A stretch of DNA of 64,000 nucleotides, taken from NCBI RefSeq assembly GCF_900114785.1, contig NZ_FOUG01000015.1, forward strand, positions 1 through 64,000, read 5' to 3'. This document shows, piece by piece, positions 51,159 through 60,214 of the stretch; position 1 is the first letter of the stretch, and the number at the start of each line of letters is the position of its first letter. This DNA comes from Variovorax sp. OV329 (GTDB taxonomy: Bacteria; Pseudomonadota; Gammaproteobacteria; Burkholderiales; Burkholderiaceae_C). Made by a program: the position numbers and the translations under genes. Under the pieces are notes generated by a model, which was not told where the DNA came from, did not search any database, and worked only from the letters and a program-made list of their open reading frames with translations.

Positions 51159-52990
51159 CAGAAGGCCTCCTCGGCCATCTGCACGCAGGTGGCGTCGCGG
51201 CTTTCCACTACCTTGAGCCAGGCGCCGATCTTGGGCAACTCGTAGTGGAAGAAGTAGTCGGTGGCACCCACGCGGCCGGCGGTGGCCGGCTTCGCGGCGT
51301 CGCCGTCCAGGGCCAGCGAGCGCTGCGCCACGTCCAGCCACAGCCAGGCCAGCACCACGTGGCCGAAGGCCTGCATGTAGGGCACCGCGTTGATCAGCGC
51401 ATCGCGCGGGTTGCCGGTGGACCAGGCCTTGCCGGTGGCATCGGCCACCTGCTGCAGCGCGGCGCCCAGCGCCTCGGCGTGGGCCGCCAGGCGCGGATTG
51501 CCGGCGGCGCGGGCGATGGTCTCCTGCACGCGCTCAGCCATCAGCTGCAGGCCGCGGCCGTTTTCCATCAGCACCTTGCGGCCCAGGAGGTCGGCCGCCT
51601 GGATACCGTGGGTGCCCTCGTGGATCATGTTCAGGCGGTTGTCGCGCCAGTACTGCTCCACCGGGAAGTCGCGCGTGTAGCCGTAGCCGCCGTGCACCTG
51701 GATGGCCAGCGAGTTGGCCTCCAGGCACCACTCGCTGGGCCAGCTCTTGGCGATGGGCGTGAGCACCTCCAGCAGGATGCGGGCCTCGTCGGCGGCCTTC
51801 TCGGCGCCGGTCTTCTGCTCGTCGACCAGGCGGGCGCAGTACAGCTCCAGGGCCAGCGCGCCTTCGCAGTACGCCTTCTGCGCCAGCAGCATGCGCCGCA
51901 CGTCGGCGTGCTCGATGATGCGCACCTGGGGCTTGGCGGCGTCCTTGCCTTCCGGACCCACGGGTCGGCCCTGCGGGCGGCTCTTGGCGTATTCCAGCGA
52001 GGCGTAGTAGCCCGCCATGCCCAGCATGGTGGCGGCGGTGCCCACGCCGATGCGGGCCTCGTTCATCATGTGGAACATGCAGGCCAGGCCCTTGCCGGGC
52101 GAGCCCACCAGGTAGCCGATGGCACCGGCCTTGCCCTCCACCGGGTACTTGCCCTCGCCGAAGTTCAGCAGCGTGTTGGTGGTCCCGCGCCAGCCCAGCT
52201 TGTGGTTGAGGCCCGCCAGGGCCACGTCGTTGCGCTGGCCGGTGAGCTGCCCCTGCGTGTCCACCATCTTCTTGGGCACGATGAACAGCGAGATGCCGCG
52301 CGTGCCCGGCACCAGCTTGCCGTCGGCGTCCGGTATCTTCGCCAGCACGATGTGCACGATGTTCTCGGTCAGCTCATGGTCGCCGGCCGAGATCCACATC
52401 TTGTTGCCCGTCAGGCGGTAGCGCGGGCCCAGCGGGTCGCTCTGGAAATCGGCGCCGTCCGGCACCCCCCGCGTCGCCACGTCGCTGAGCGAGGATCCGG
52501 CCTGCGGCTCGGACAGGCACATGGTGCCGGCCCAGCGGCCCGAGAACTCGTTGAGCGCGAAGACCTGCTTCTGCAGCTCGGTGCCGTGCACCATCAGCAG
52601 GTTGGCGTTGCCGCTGGTGAGCATGTTCGAACCGATGCTCACCGAGGCCATGGCGAAAAAGCTGTTGGCCGCCGCCTGCACCGTGTAGGGCAGCTGCATG
52701 CCGCCGATGTCGTAGTCCTGCGCGGCGGACATCATCCCGGACTCGACGAAGGCCTTGTGCGCCTCGTGCGTGGCTTTCGGCAGGATCACCTTCTCGCCGT
52801 CGAAGTGCGGCTCCTGCGTGTCCACCGTGCGGTTGGCCGGGGCGTACTTGTCGCGGGCGATGCGCTCGCAGGTGTCGAGCACTGCGTCGAAGGTCTCGCG
52901 CGAGTGGTCGGAAAAGCGCTCGCGGCCGGACAGGCTTTCGGTCTTCAGCCAGTCATAGAGGAGGAAGTCGAGGGTCGAACGGTAGTTCAT
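51158..52990 (-). CDS. acyl-CoA dehydrogenase (large form with C-terminal extension)
   Basis: This 610-residue FAD enzyme has MCLSEPQAGSSLSDVATRGV and MWISAGDHELTENIVHIVLA of the acyl-CoA dehydrogenase fold. EVLTPIAKSWPSEWCLEANS precedes the catalytic HGGYGYTRDFPVEQYWRDNR segment, with the extra C-terminal domain found in the 600-residue class. It introduces the first double bond in acyl-CoA chains, passing electrons to electron-transfer flavoprotein. The ATG at 52990 lies only 12 bp after the T-run of an intrinsic terminator, and no Shine-Dalgarno is evident. Confidence 0.93.
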   Translation of the reverse strand: MNYRSTLDFLLYDWLKTESLSGRERFSDHSRETFDAVLDTCERIARDKYAPANRTVDTQEPHFDGEKVILPKATHEAHKAFVESGMMSAAQDYDIGGMQLPYTVQAAANSFFAMASVSIGSNMLTSGNANLLMVHGTELQKQVFALNEFSGRWAGTMCLSEPQAGSSLSDVATRGVPDGADFQSDPLGPRYRLTGNKMWISAGDHELTENIVHIVLAKIPDADGKLVPGTRGISLFIVPKKMVDTQGQLTGQRNDVALAGLNHKLGWRGTTNTLLNFGEGKYPVEGKAGAIGYLVGSPGKGLACMFHMMNEARIGVGTAATMLGMAGYYASLEYAKSRPQGRPVGPEGKDAAKPQVRIIEHADVRRMLLAQKAYCEGALALELYCARLVDEQKTGAEKAADEARILLEVLTPIAKSWPSEWCLEANSLAIQVHGGYGYTRDFPVEQYWRDNRLNMIHEGTHGIQAADLLGRKVLMENGRGLQLMAERVQETIARAAGNPRLAAHAEALGAALQQVADATGKAWSTGNPRDALINAVPYMQAFGHVVLAWLWLDVAQRSLALDGDAAKPATAGRVGATDYFFHYELPKIGAWLKVVESRDATCVQMAEEAF

Positions 52991-53002
52991 GGCTCAGCAA
53001 TG

Positions 53003-53037
53003 AAAAAAGGGGCCGCGAGGAAATTCCTCGGGGCCCC
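53003..53037 (-). terminator. Rho-independent terminator upstream of the acyl-CoA dehydrogenase gene
   Basis: On the minus strand a stem GGGGCCCCGAGG / CCTCGCGGCCCC pairs 11 of 12 bases around a five-base loop, 53037-53009. It is followed at once by six T's (53008-53003). It lies after the thiolase stop (53103) and directly before the dehydrogenase start codon (52990). This is a textbook intrinsic terminator. Confidence 0.85.
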
Positions 53038-53102
53038 GGGACGGTTCGAGGCCTCCGGCGTCTTTCGACGGTGCGCAGGCCTGATCGCGCATGTCTCTGG
53101 GT

Positions 53103-54278
53103 TCAGAGGACTTCGAAGACGCCCGCCGCGCCCATGCCGCCGCCGATGCACATCGTGACGACGACCTTCTTCGCGCCGCGGCGCTTGCCTTCGATGAGGG
53201 CGTGGCCGGTCAGACGCTGGCCGCTCACGCCATAGGGGTGGCCCACCGCGATGGCGCCGCCGTTGACGTTCAGGCGGTCGTCCGGAATGCCCAGCTTGTC
53301 GCGGCAGTACAGCACCTGCACGGCGAAGGCTTCGTTCAGTTCCCACAGGTCGATGTCACCGACCGTCAGGCCCAGGTTCTTGAGCACCTTGGGCACGGCG
53401 AAGACCGGGCCGATGCCCATCTCGTCGGGCTCGCAGCCGGCCACGGCGAAGCCGAGGAAGCGGCCGAGGGGCTTGAGGCCCTTCTGCTGCGCGAACTTCT
53501 CGTTGACCACCACGCAGGCACCGGCGCCGTCGGAGAACTGGCTGGCATTGCCGGCCGTGATCAGGCCACCGGGGATGGCCGAGCGGATGCCGCTGATGCC
53601 TTCCTTGGTGGTGCCGGCGCGAATGCCTTCGTCGTTCTCGATCGTGACTTCCTTGGTGCGCAGGCCCATGACGGGGTCGGCCACGCCGGCCAGCACGGTG
53701 ATGGCGGCGATCTCGTCCTTGAACTTGCCGGCTTCCAGAGCGGCGGTGGCGCGCTGCTGGCTGCGGGCGCCGTACTCGTCCATGGCGTCGCGGCCGATGC
53801 CGTAGCGCTTGGCCACCTGCTCGGCGGTCTGCAGCATGTTCCAGTAGATCTCGGGCTTCTGCTTCATCAGCGCCGGGTCGACCAGCATGTGCTTGTTGGC
53901 TTCGTTCTGCACGCAGGAGATGCTCTCCACGCCGCCGGCCACGTACACGTCGCCCTCGCCCGCGATGATGCGCTGGGCGGCGGTGGCGATGGTCTGCAGG
54001 CCCGAGGAGCAGAAGCGGTTGATGGTCATGCCCGAGGTGGTGATGGGCAGGCCGGCCTTCAGCGCGATCTGGCGCGCGATATTCGAGCCCGTGGCGCCCT
54101 CGGGCGTCGCGCAGCCCATGATGACGTCGTCGACCAGGGCGCCGTCGATGCCGGCACGCTGCACCGCATGCTGAACCGCGTGGCCGCCCAGGGTGGCGCC
54201 GTGGGTCATGTTGAAGGCACCCTTCCAGCTCTTGGCGAGCGGGGTACGGGCGGTGGAAACGATGACGGCGCTGGTCAT
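53103..54278 (-). CDS. acetyl-CoA C-acyltransferase (thiolase)
   Basis: This 391-residue protein has the thiolase nucleophile Cys90 in INRFCSSGLQ, the substrate-binding GHPYGVSGQR, and the second catalytic Cys in MCIGGGMGAAG. Thiolases cleave 3-ketoacyl-CoA with coenzyme A at the end of each beta-oxidation round; the biosynthetic direction is the alternative. The start is ATG 54278, with AAAGGAAC upstream; a longer frame is a shadow of the peptidase gene. Confidence 0.93.
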   Translation of the reverse strand: MTSAVIVSTARTPLAKSWKGAFNMTHGATLGGHAVQHAVQRAGIDGALVDDVIMGCATPEGATGSNIARQIALKAGLPITTSGMTINRFCSSGLQTIATAAQRIIAGEGDVYVAGGVESISCVQNEANKHMLVDPALMKQKPEIYWNMLQTAEQVAKRYGIGRDAMDEYGARSQQRATAALEAGKFKDEIAAITVLAGVADPVMGLRTKEVTIENDEGIRAGTTKEGISGIRSAIPGGLITAGNASQFSDGAGACVVVNEKFAQQKGLKPLGRFLGFAVAGCEPDEMGIGPVFAVPKVLKNLGLTVGDIDLWELNEAFAVQVLYCRDKLGIPDDRLNVNGGAIAVGHPYGVSGQRLTGHALIEGKRRGAKKVVVTMCIGGGMGAAGVFEVL

Positions 54279-54325
54279 GGTGAGTTCCTTTGAAGAAGCG
54301 AGAAGTTGTCTCTGGGGGAAACGGA

Positions 54326-55822
54326 TCAGCCCGGCGACGCAGCGCTGCTGGCGCCGGCGTTGCGAAGGAGCTGGTGATAGAACTGGATCATCTCGACATA
54401 GTTGTCGATGGCGATGCGCTCGTTGGTGCCATGGAAGCGCGGCAGGTCTTCCGGCCTGGCACGCACCGGCGAGAAGCGGTAGACCGCATCCGATATGCCG
54501 TCCATGTGGCGGCCGTCGGTGGCGCCCAGCATCAGGCCCGGAGCGACCACGCCTTCGGGGAACACCTGGCGGATGGTCTTCTGGATGGCGGCGTAGCCGG
54601 GCGCGTCCATGGGCGACACGGGCGAAGGCTCGGCGTTGCCGGGGTACGGCTCCACCTTGATCGCGTCGTTGCCCACCACCTTGTGAACGTGCTCCTGCAC
54701 CGAGGCCAGCGTGTCGCCGGGCAGCACGCGGAAGTTCACCGTGGCCTCGACGTAGCCGGGAATCACGTTGTCCTTGTTGCCGCCGTTGATGATGGTCAGG
54801 GCCGTGGTCGTGCGCAGCATGGCGTTGCTGGCCGGGCTGGCCTCCAACTGCTTCTGCACCACCGGGCCGAAGAGCCACAGGTTGGACAGGGCCACGCGGC
54901 CGAAGCCCTCCATCTCGGGGGCCAGCGCGTCGAACATGCTGCCCGCCACGCTGCCGCCCAGGGTGGCCGGCATCTGCTGCGATTCCAGCCTGGCCAAGGC
55001 GCCGCCCATCTGGCCGATGGCGCTGCCGTGCAGCGGCGGCATCGACGAATGGCCGGGCGTCGCGTTCAGCTTGAGCTTGAAGCTGGCGTAGCCCTTCTCG
55101 GCCACGCCCACCAGGGCGGCGGGCTTGGTCAGGCCAGGCATCACGCCTTCGGTGACGAGAAGGCCTTCGTCGATGATCCACGCGAAGTGCACGCCCTGCT
55201 CCTTCAGGCGCTTGGCGATGCGCTCGGCGCCGCGGTGGCCGCCCACCTCTTCGTCGGCGCCGGAGATCAGGTAGATGGTGCGCTGCGGCCTGAAGCCGGC
55301 CTTGGCCAGCATCTCCAGCGACTCCATCTGCGCCAGCAGGTTGCCCTTGTCGTCCCAGGCGCCGCGGCCCCAGACGTAGCCGTCCTTGATGGTGCCGGCG
55401 AAGGGCTCCACGGACCACTTATCCTCGGTGCCCGAGGCGATGGGCACCACGTCCTGGTGCGCCATCAGCGCGATGGGCTTGGCCTTGGGGTCGCTGCCGG
55501 GCCAGACGTATATCAGCGCGTTGTCGCCCGGCTCCTCCAGCTTCATGACGCCGTGCAGTGCCGGGAACTGCTCGCGCAGGTAGGCGTGCAGCTTCTGGAA
55601 CTCGGCGGCGTTGGCCTGCGGGTCTTCCAGGCTGCTGATGGTCTTGAAGCGGACCGCGCCGGACAGGCGTCCGGCCACGGCCTGCGCGTCCACCGGCGCC
55701 TTCTGCAGCGGCTCCACGGCCACCTGGCGCGAGGGCGTGCGCCAGGTCTTGATGCCCACCACCGCCGCCAGCGCCACGAGCGCCAGCAGCAGGAGGACGA
55801 CGATGCGCTTGACGATTGCCAC
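54326..55822 (-). CDS. M20-family metallopeptidase with membrane anchor
   Basis: This 498-residue protein has an N-terminal hydrophobic segment (IVVLLLLALVALAAVVGI) that may be a signal anchor, followed by an M20 peptidase core. The zinc-binding residues appear as MAHQDVVP, then GRGAWDDKGN and SGADEEVGG. It fits the carboxypeptidase-S/Pm20d1-like branch, whose members cleave or form N-acyl amino acids; a simple dipeptidase is also possible. The start is GTG 55822. Its place between the FadB-like and thiolase genes suggests acyl-amide substrates. Confidence 0.87.
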   Translation of the reverse strand: MAIVKRIVVLLLLALVALAAVVGIKTWRTPSRQVAVEPLQKAPVDAQAVAGRLSGAVRFKTISSLEDPQANAAEFQKLHAYLREQFPALHGVMKLEEPGDNALIYVWPGSDPKAKPIALMAHQDVVPIASGTEDKWSVEPFAGTIKDGYVWGRGAWDDKGNLLAQMESLEMLAKAGFRPQRTIYLISGADEEVGGHRGAERIAKRLKEQGVHFAWIIDEGLLVTEGVMPGLTKPAALVGVAEKGYASFKLKLNATPGHSSMPPLHGSAIGQMGGALARLESQQMPATLGGSVAGSMFDALAPEMEGFGRVALSNLWLFGPVVQKQLEASPASNAMLRTTTALTIINGGNKDNVIPGYVEATVNFRVLPGDTLASVQEHVHKVVGNDAIKVEPYPGNAEPSPVSPMDAPGYAAIQKTIRQVFPEGVVAPGLMLGATDGRHMDGISDAVYRFSPVRARPEDLPRFHGTNERIAIDNYVEMIQFYHQLLRNAGASSAASPG

Positions 55823-55842
55823 GTGCTTGCTCGTCCCGCCGA

Positions 55843-57945
55843 TCAGCTGAAGCTCTTGCCTTCGGCGGCCAGCCTGGCCAGCAGCGGCGCGGGTTGCCAG
55901 AAGGCGGCGTCGTCACGCGGGTTCAGCGCGAAGCGGCGCATGGTGGCTGCCACGTTGTACAGGCCGACCTGGCTGGCGTAGTGCATCGGACCGCCGCGCC
56001 AGATGGGGAAGCCGTAGCCGGTGAGGTAGACCATGTCGATGTCGCCAGCCTTGGAGGCGGTGCCGTCTTCCAGGATGTGCGCGCCTTCGTTGACCAGGGC
56101 GAACACCAGGCGCTGGACGATTTCCTCGTCGGAGATCTTGCGCGGCGTGATGCCCAGTTCCTTGCGGTGCTCGACGATCATGTCTTCCACCAGCTTCGAC
56201 GGGATGGCGTCGCGCTTGCCGGCGGCATAGTCGTACCAGCCGGCGCCCGTCTTCTGCCCGAAGCGGCCCAGTTCGCACAGCTTGTCGGCCGTGCGGCTGT
56301 ACTTCATGTCGGCGCGCTCGGTGGCGCGGCGCTTGCGGATGGCCCAGCCGATGTCGTTGCCGGCCAGGTCGCCCATGCGGAAGGGGCCCATGGCGAAGCC
56401 GAACTTCTCGACGGCCTTGTCGACCTGCTGCGGCGTGGCGCCTTCGTCCAGCAGGAAGCCGGCCTGGCGGCTGTACTGCTCGATCATGCGGTTGCCGATG
56501 AAGCCGTCGCACACGCCCGACACCACGGCGGTCTTCTTGATCTTCTTGCCCAGGGCCATCACGGTGGCCAGCACGTCCTTGCCGGTCTTCTCGCCGCGCA
56601 CCACTTCCAGGAGCTTCATCACATTGGCGGGGCTGAAGAAGTGCATGCCGACCACGTCCTGCGGACGCTTGGTGAAGGATGCGATCTTGTTCACGTCCAG
56701 CGTGGAGGTGTTGGAAGCCAGGATGGCGCCGGGCTTGGCGACTTCGTCAAGCTTCTTGAACACCTGCTCCTTGACGCCCATTTCCTCGAACACGGCCTCG
56801 ATGATGAGGTCGCAGTCCTTCAGGTCGTCGTAGCTGAGCGTGGTGGACAGCAACGACATGCGCTGGTCGAGCTTGTCCTGCTTGAGCTTGCCCTTCTTGA
56901 CCTGGGCTTCGTAGTTCTTCTTGATGGTGGCGACGCCGCGGTCCAGCGCCTCCTGCTTCATCTCGAGCATCTTGACGGGGATGCCCGCGTTCAGGAAGTT
57001 CATCGAGATGCCGCCGCCCATGGTGCCGGCGCCGATCACGCCCACCGTTTTGATCTCGCGCTTGGGCGTGTCTTCCGGCACGTCGGGGATCTTGCTGGCG
57101 GCGCGCTCGGCCATGAAGAGATGGCGCAGCGCAGCGGACTCGGGCGTGAACATCAGGGCCGTGAAGACGCGGCGCTCTTCCGCCATGCCATCGTCGAACT
57201 TCATCTTGGTGGCTGCCTGAACCGCGTCCACGCACTTCAGCGGCGCGGGGAAGTTCTTCGACATGCCGCCCACCATGTTCTTGGCGAACCGGAAGTAGGC
57301 GTCGCCCTGCGGGTGCTTGCACGGCAGGTTGCGCACCAGCGGCAGGTCGCCGCCCTTGCCGGCCACGTCCTTGGCGAAGCCGATGGCTTCTTCCAGCACG
57401 GTCTCGGCCGACGCGGCCATCTTGTCGAACAGCTTCTGGCCCGGCAGGCTGGCAAGCAGTTCGCTCTTGACCGGCTCGCCGCTCACGATCATGTTCAGGG
57501 CGGTTTCCACGCCCAGCACGCGCGGCAGGCGCTGCGTGCCGCCGGCGCCTGGGATCAGGCCCAGCTTGACTTCGGGCAGCGCGACGTTGGTGCCGGGTGC
57601 GGCCACGCGGTAGTGGCAGCCCAGCGCCAGTTCGAGGCCGCCGCCCATGCAGACGGTGTGGATCGCGGCGACCACCGGCTTGGTGGTGGCTTCCAGCGCC
57701 AGGATGACCGACAGCAGGTTGGGCTCGGCCAGCGCCTTGGGCGAGCCGAATTCCTTGATGTCCGCCCCACCCGAGAAGGCCTTGCCGGCGCCGGTGACGA
57801 CCACCGCCTTGACCGCCGCATCGGCCTGCGCCTTGGCCAGGCCTTCGGTGATGCCCAGGCGGGTCGCATGGCCCAGGCCGTTGACCGGAGGATTGTTCAA
57901 GGTGATCACGGCCACGTCGCCGTGGACTTTGTATTCAGCGGTCAT
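55843..57945 (-). CDS. fused enoyl-CoA hydratase/3-hydroxyacyl-CoA dehydrogenase (FadB-like)
   Basis: This 700-residue protein has an N-terminal crotonase domain with GKAFSGGADIKEFG and GGGLELALGCHYR, to about residue 200. The NAD-binding domain starts near 300 with VGVIGAGTMGGGISMNF, followed by the dehydrogenase C-domain containing IGNRMIEQYSRQAGF. It carries out steps two and three of beta-oxidation on acyl-CoA. It is the first gene of the minus-strand lipid run; the divergent 236 bp upstream would hold its promoter. An upstream frame was rejected; ATG 57945 is preceded by AAAGGAACGC. Confidence 0.94.
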   Translation of the reverse strand: MTAEYKVHGDVAVITLNNPPVNGLGHATRLGITEGLAKAQADAAVKAVVVTGAGKAFSGGADIKEFGSPKALAEPNLLSVILALEATTKPVVAAIHTVCMGGGLELALGCHYRVAAPGTNVALPEVKLGLIPGAGGTQRLPRVLGVETALNMIVSGEPVKSELLASLPGQKLFDKMAASAETVLEEAIGFAKDVAGKGGDLPLVRNLPCKHPQGDAYFRFAKNMVGGMSKNFPAPLKCVDAVQAATKMKFDDGMAEERRVFTALMFTPESAALRHLFMAERAASKIPDVPEDTPKREIKTVGVIGAGTMGGGISMNFLNAGIPVKMLEMKQEALDRGVATIKKNYEAQVKKGKLKQDKLDQRMSLLSTTLSYDDLKDCDLIIEAVFEEMGVKEQVFKKLDEVAKPGAILASNTSTLDVNKIASFTKRPQDVVGMHFFSPANVMKLLEVVRGEKTGKDVLATVMALGKKIKKTAVVSGVCDGFIGNRMIEQYSRQAGFLLDEGATPQQVDKAVEKFGFAMGPFRMGDLAGNDIGWAIRKRRATERADMKYSRTADKLCELGRFGQKTGAGWYDYAAGKRDAIPSKLVEDMIVEHRKELGITPRKISDEEIVQRLVFALVNEGAHILEDGTASKAGDIDMVYLTGYGFPIWRGGPMHYASQVGLYNVAATMRRFALNPRDDAAFWQPAPLLARLAAEGKSFS

Positions 57946-58181
57946 GCTGCGTTCCTTTGGATGGGAAGAAAAAATGAGACGAATCTTGGTGCGGCGAGCA
58001 CTTGGCGGGCTCGTCACGATACGCGCCGGCACAAAAAAGCACGATTGTTCGTTTTCGGAAGATTCTAGGGGGTGGCCGCGCAACGGCTGAGTCACGATCG
58101 GGACAAGGCTGCGCGTGAAGCCAGGACGGCCGAGCGCGTGAAGGGCGTGATGAAATAGAACGATAAGACAGGGAGGACTCA

Positions 58182-59483
58182 ATGAGTCAGGAACAAGACG
58201 CCACCACGTGGAGGGCGGGCACCGGCCTGCTCCCGTTCTGGGAAGCGAACCACGCTTGCCGTTGCGAGATCGAGGGCCTGGCCCTTTCCATGGGGAAGCC
58301 GCCGCCGACGCTGGCCTTTCCACCCGCGCCGCCTCCGCCCCCTCCTCCTGCGCCCGTACAGCTGACGCGCGCGCAGAAGCAAGCGGCCAAGGATGAGAAA
58401 TTCTTCAACAACGTCGTGGCGGTGGTGGACGGCGTCAGCGCCTTCAGAGCCTGGCTGAAGCAGCCGCCTGCACCGAAGGCGCCATCGGTAGCCGCTGCTT
58501 CCCCGCCGCCGGCGCCAGCGGTCCAGGTGAAGCCAGTCGACATCCAGGACATTCCGGCCACGATGCGCAAGCTGAACATGCCGGTGTCAGCGGCGATGAT
58601 GGAGAGGTGGTTCAAGGGGCAACTGAACTACTCGCCGACCGAAGCGGACGAGAAGGAAGGCCTGAACCAGAACGGCCAACCCTATCCGCCCAGCATGATC
58701 GACAAGTCCATCATCACCATGGACTGGGCGCTGAAATACAAGCGGGCACGGATCGCGTTTGAGAACCTGACGGAGCAAAGCTACTACACGAAGGATCGAT
58801 GGACCGGCAGGATGGAGCCATCGCCTCAACTCTATACGCACAGCGCGTTGCGAACTCAGAGCGCGTACATAGAGTTAAGGAAAGCGCTTCTCCCTTATTG
58901 GCAGCGCCACGGATTCATGCACACCTGGCAGCTGTGCAATGGGGACATTGAAGAGCTGCATCGGGACTTTCAGTTCCAGTTCCTTCAGGTGGATGGATCT
59001 CTTTCTCAGAAAATTGCCGAACAACTTCGAGTGAATCTGACAAATCAAGGAATTCCGGATGACCTTACCGGAGCCCTCGGGGCTTTCAACTTGTATGCAG
59101 CCGTTTCGCGTTTTTACATCGAACGAACTGCAGCGAGCGTTGTTGCAGTTGTGACTGGAATCGCTCTCTACGTGAAGGACAGCTACACCTTCACCACCAA
59201 CCACGCAAGACCTTCCCAATATCTAGGGCACTGGAACAGGAGATCGGTAGTCATCAGCCCCTACACCTCGATCGCCAGTGAATTTATCGAGGCCGACTAC
59301 CCTCTCGTTGTCGACAAGAAGCCGGTTCGCCCCGCAACATTTCTGGAGGACATGATCTACCACCCCGTGCGAAACCGCTCATTCAGGGACTGGCAGATGA
59401 AGCACCAGCAAGGAGGAGACTTCATTGCTTACTCGGACTTTCGTTGGGTGACCCTCGTCACGCCTATCCGGGTAGTGTTATGA
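58182..59483 (+). CDS. DUF6402-like protein, candidate secreted effector
   Basis: This 433-residue protein has a Pro-rich N-terminal region (PPAPPPPPPPAPV about 50-62) and a long C-terminal domain with MDWALKYKRARIAFENLTEQ, then LHRDFQFQFLQVDGS and GGDFIAYSDFRWVTLVTPIR. I recognise the C-terminal domain as DUF6402, a family I associate with type VI secretion loci; this is from memory, moderate confidence. No signal peptide or VgrG/PAAR is present. The 3' half is clearly poorer in G+C than the neighbours. A GGGAGGACTCA precedes the ATG. It is coupled by ATGA to an immunity-like gene. Confidence 0.75.
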   Translation: MSQEQDATTWRAGTGLLPFWEANHACRCEIEGLALSMGKPPPTLAFPPAPPPPPPPAPVQLTRAQKQAAKDEKFFNNVVAVVDGVSAFRAWLKQPPAPKAPSVAAASPPPAPAVQVKPVDIQDIPATMRKLNMPVSAAMMERWFKGQLNYSPTEADEKEGLNQNGQPYPPSMIDKSIITMDWALKYKRARIAFENLTEQSYYTKDRWTGRMEPSPQLYTHSALRTQSAYIELRKALLPYWQRHGFMHTWQLCNGDIEELHRDFQFQFLQVDGSLSQKIAEQLRVNLTNQGIPDDLTGALGAFNLYAAVSRFYIERTAASVVAVVTGIALYVKDSYTFTTNHARPSQYLGHWNRRSVVISPYTSIASEFIEADYPLVVDKKPVRPATFLEDMIYHPVRNRSFRDWQMKHQQGGDFIAYSDFRWVTLVTPIRVVL

Positions 59484-59839
59484 AGACCAGAACGTTCATC
59501 TCCGGGGTACTTGCGGTGGTCATTGCGATCTGCGTTGCGTTCCTCTACGGACGTGGCGTATTGGCGCGCAGTTGGATACTCGATCACAACGCATTCGAAA
59601 TCTTTACTTCACCCGATGGGCGCTATCGCCTCGAATACGGCCTGACGTCGCCGGATTTCAACTGGATGCGCCTATACCGCCAAGGCGACAACGAAGTCAT
59701 TGCGGACCGGCGCTTCTGGGGCGAAGTCCCATATCGGATCAATTGGAACGTGGACAGCGTTCACGTGGCCTCAAGCGATGAGTCAGCCATCTCGCTGCCC
59801 CCACATTGGTGGGAACGATGGACCGCGAAGCTGCCATGA
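59480..59839 (+). CDS. putative immunity protein, copy 1
   Basis: This 119-residue protein has an N-terminal hydrophobic segment (about 5-24) that may be a signal or a membrane anchor. A domain follows with HNAFEIFTSPDGRYRLEYGL, RFWGEVPYRINW and SLPPHWWERWTAKLP. Over the last 92 residues it is 67/92 identical, without gaps, to the next gene. Position right after the effector-like gene, with an ATGA overlap, is typical of immunity proteins. The Met at 59480 was chosen over the upstream 59444. A periplasmic location is likely if the segment is cleaved. Confidence 0.72.
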   Translation: MKTRTFISGVLAVVIAICVAFLYGRGVLARSWILDHNAFEIFTSPDGRYRLEYGLTSPDFNWMRLYRQGDNEVIADRRFWGEVPYRINWNVDSVHVASSDESAISLPPHWWERWTAKLP

Positions 59840-60210
59840 CGCGCGCCCCCTTGAAAACCAGCACGTTCATTGCAGCAGTGCTCGCCACAGTCGTAGCGCT
59901 TGGGACGACGTTCCTCTGCGCGGTTGACTTGTCGGCCCGTCGTTGGATCATCGAACACAATGCCTTCGAGGCATTTGCGTCTCCCGATGGGCGATATCGC
60001 CTTGAGCATGCAGTTACTTCACCGGATTTCCACTGGATGCGCCTGTACCACGGGGACAACAACGAAGTGATTGCGGACAGACGATTTTGGGGCGAAGTCC
60101 CGTACCGGATTGACTGGTACGAGAAAGCGGTCAGCGTTGGCGGAGCAGATGAGTTAACCATCTCACTGCCCCCGCACTGGTGGGAGCGATGGACGGCGAA
60201 GCTCCCGTAG
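59836..60210 (+). CDS. putative immunity protein, copy 2
   Basis: This 124-residue paralog of the preceding protein shares RFWGEVPYRI and the identical C-terminus SLPPHWWERWTAKLP. The N-terminal hydrophobic helix (TFIAAVLATVVALGTTFL) differs in detail from copy 1. The ATG at 59836 overlaps the previous stop by ATGA; two in-frame Mets further upstream lie inside copy 1. Divergence is strongest in a block near residue 93-104, which may be the effector-contacting face. It converges with livF, with 4 bp between the stop codons. Confidence 0.72.
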   Translation: MTRAPLKTSTFIAAVLATVVALGTTFLCAVDLSARRWIIEHNAFEAFASPDGRYRLEHAVTSPDFHWMRLYHGDNNEVIADRRFWGEVPYRIDWYEKAVSVGGADELTISLPPHWWERWTAKLP

Positions 60211-60214
60211 CCGC

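Noticed and set aside
58182..60210. Prophage or integrated island
   Set aside because: No integrase, phage structural gene, tRNA or attachment repeat was seen around the module.
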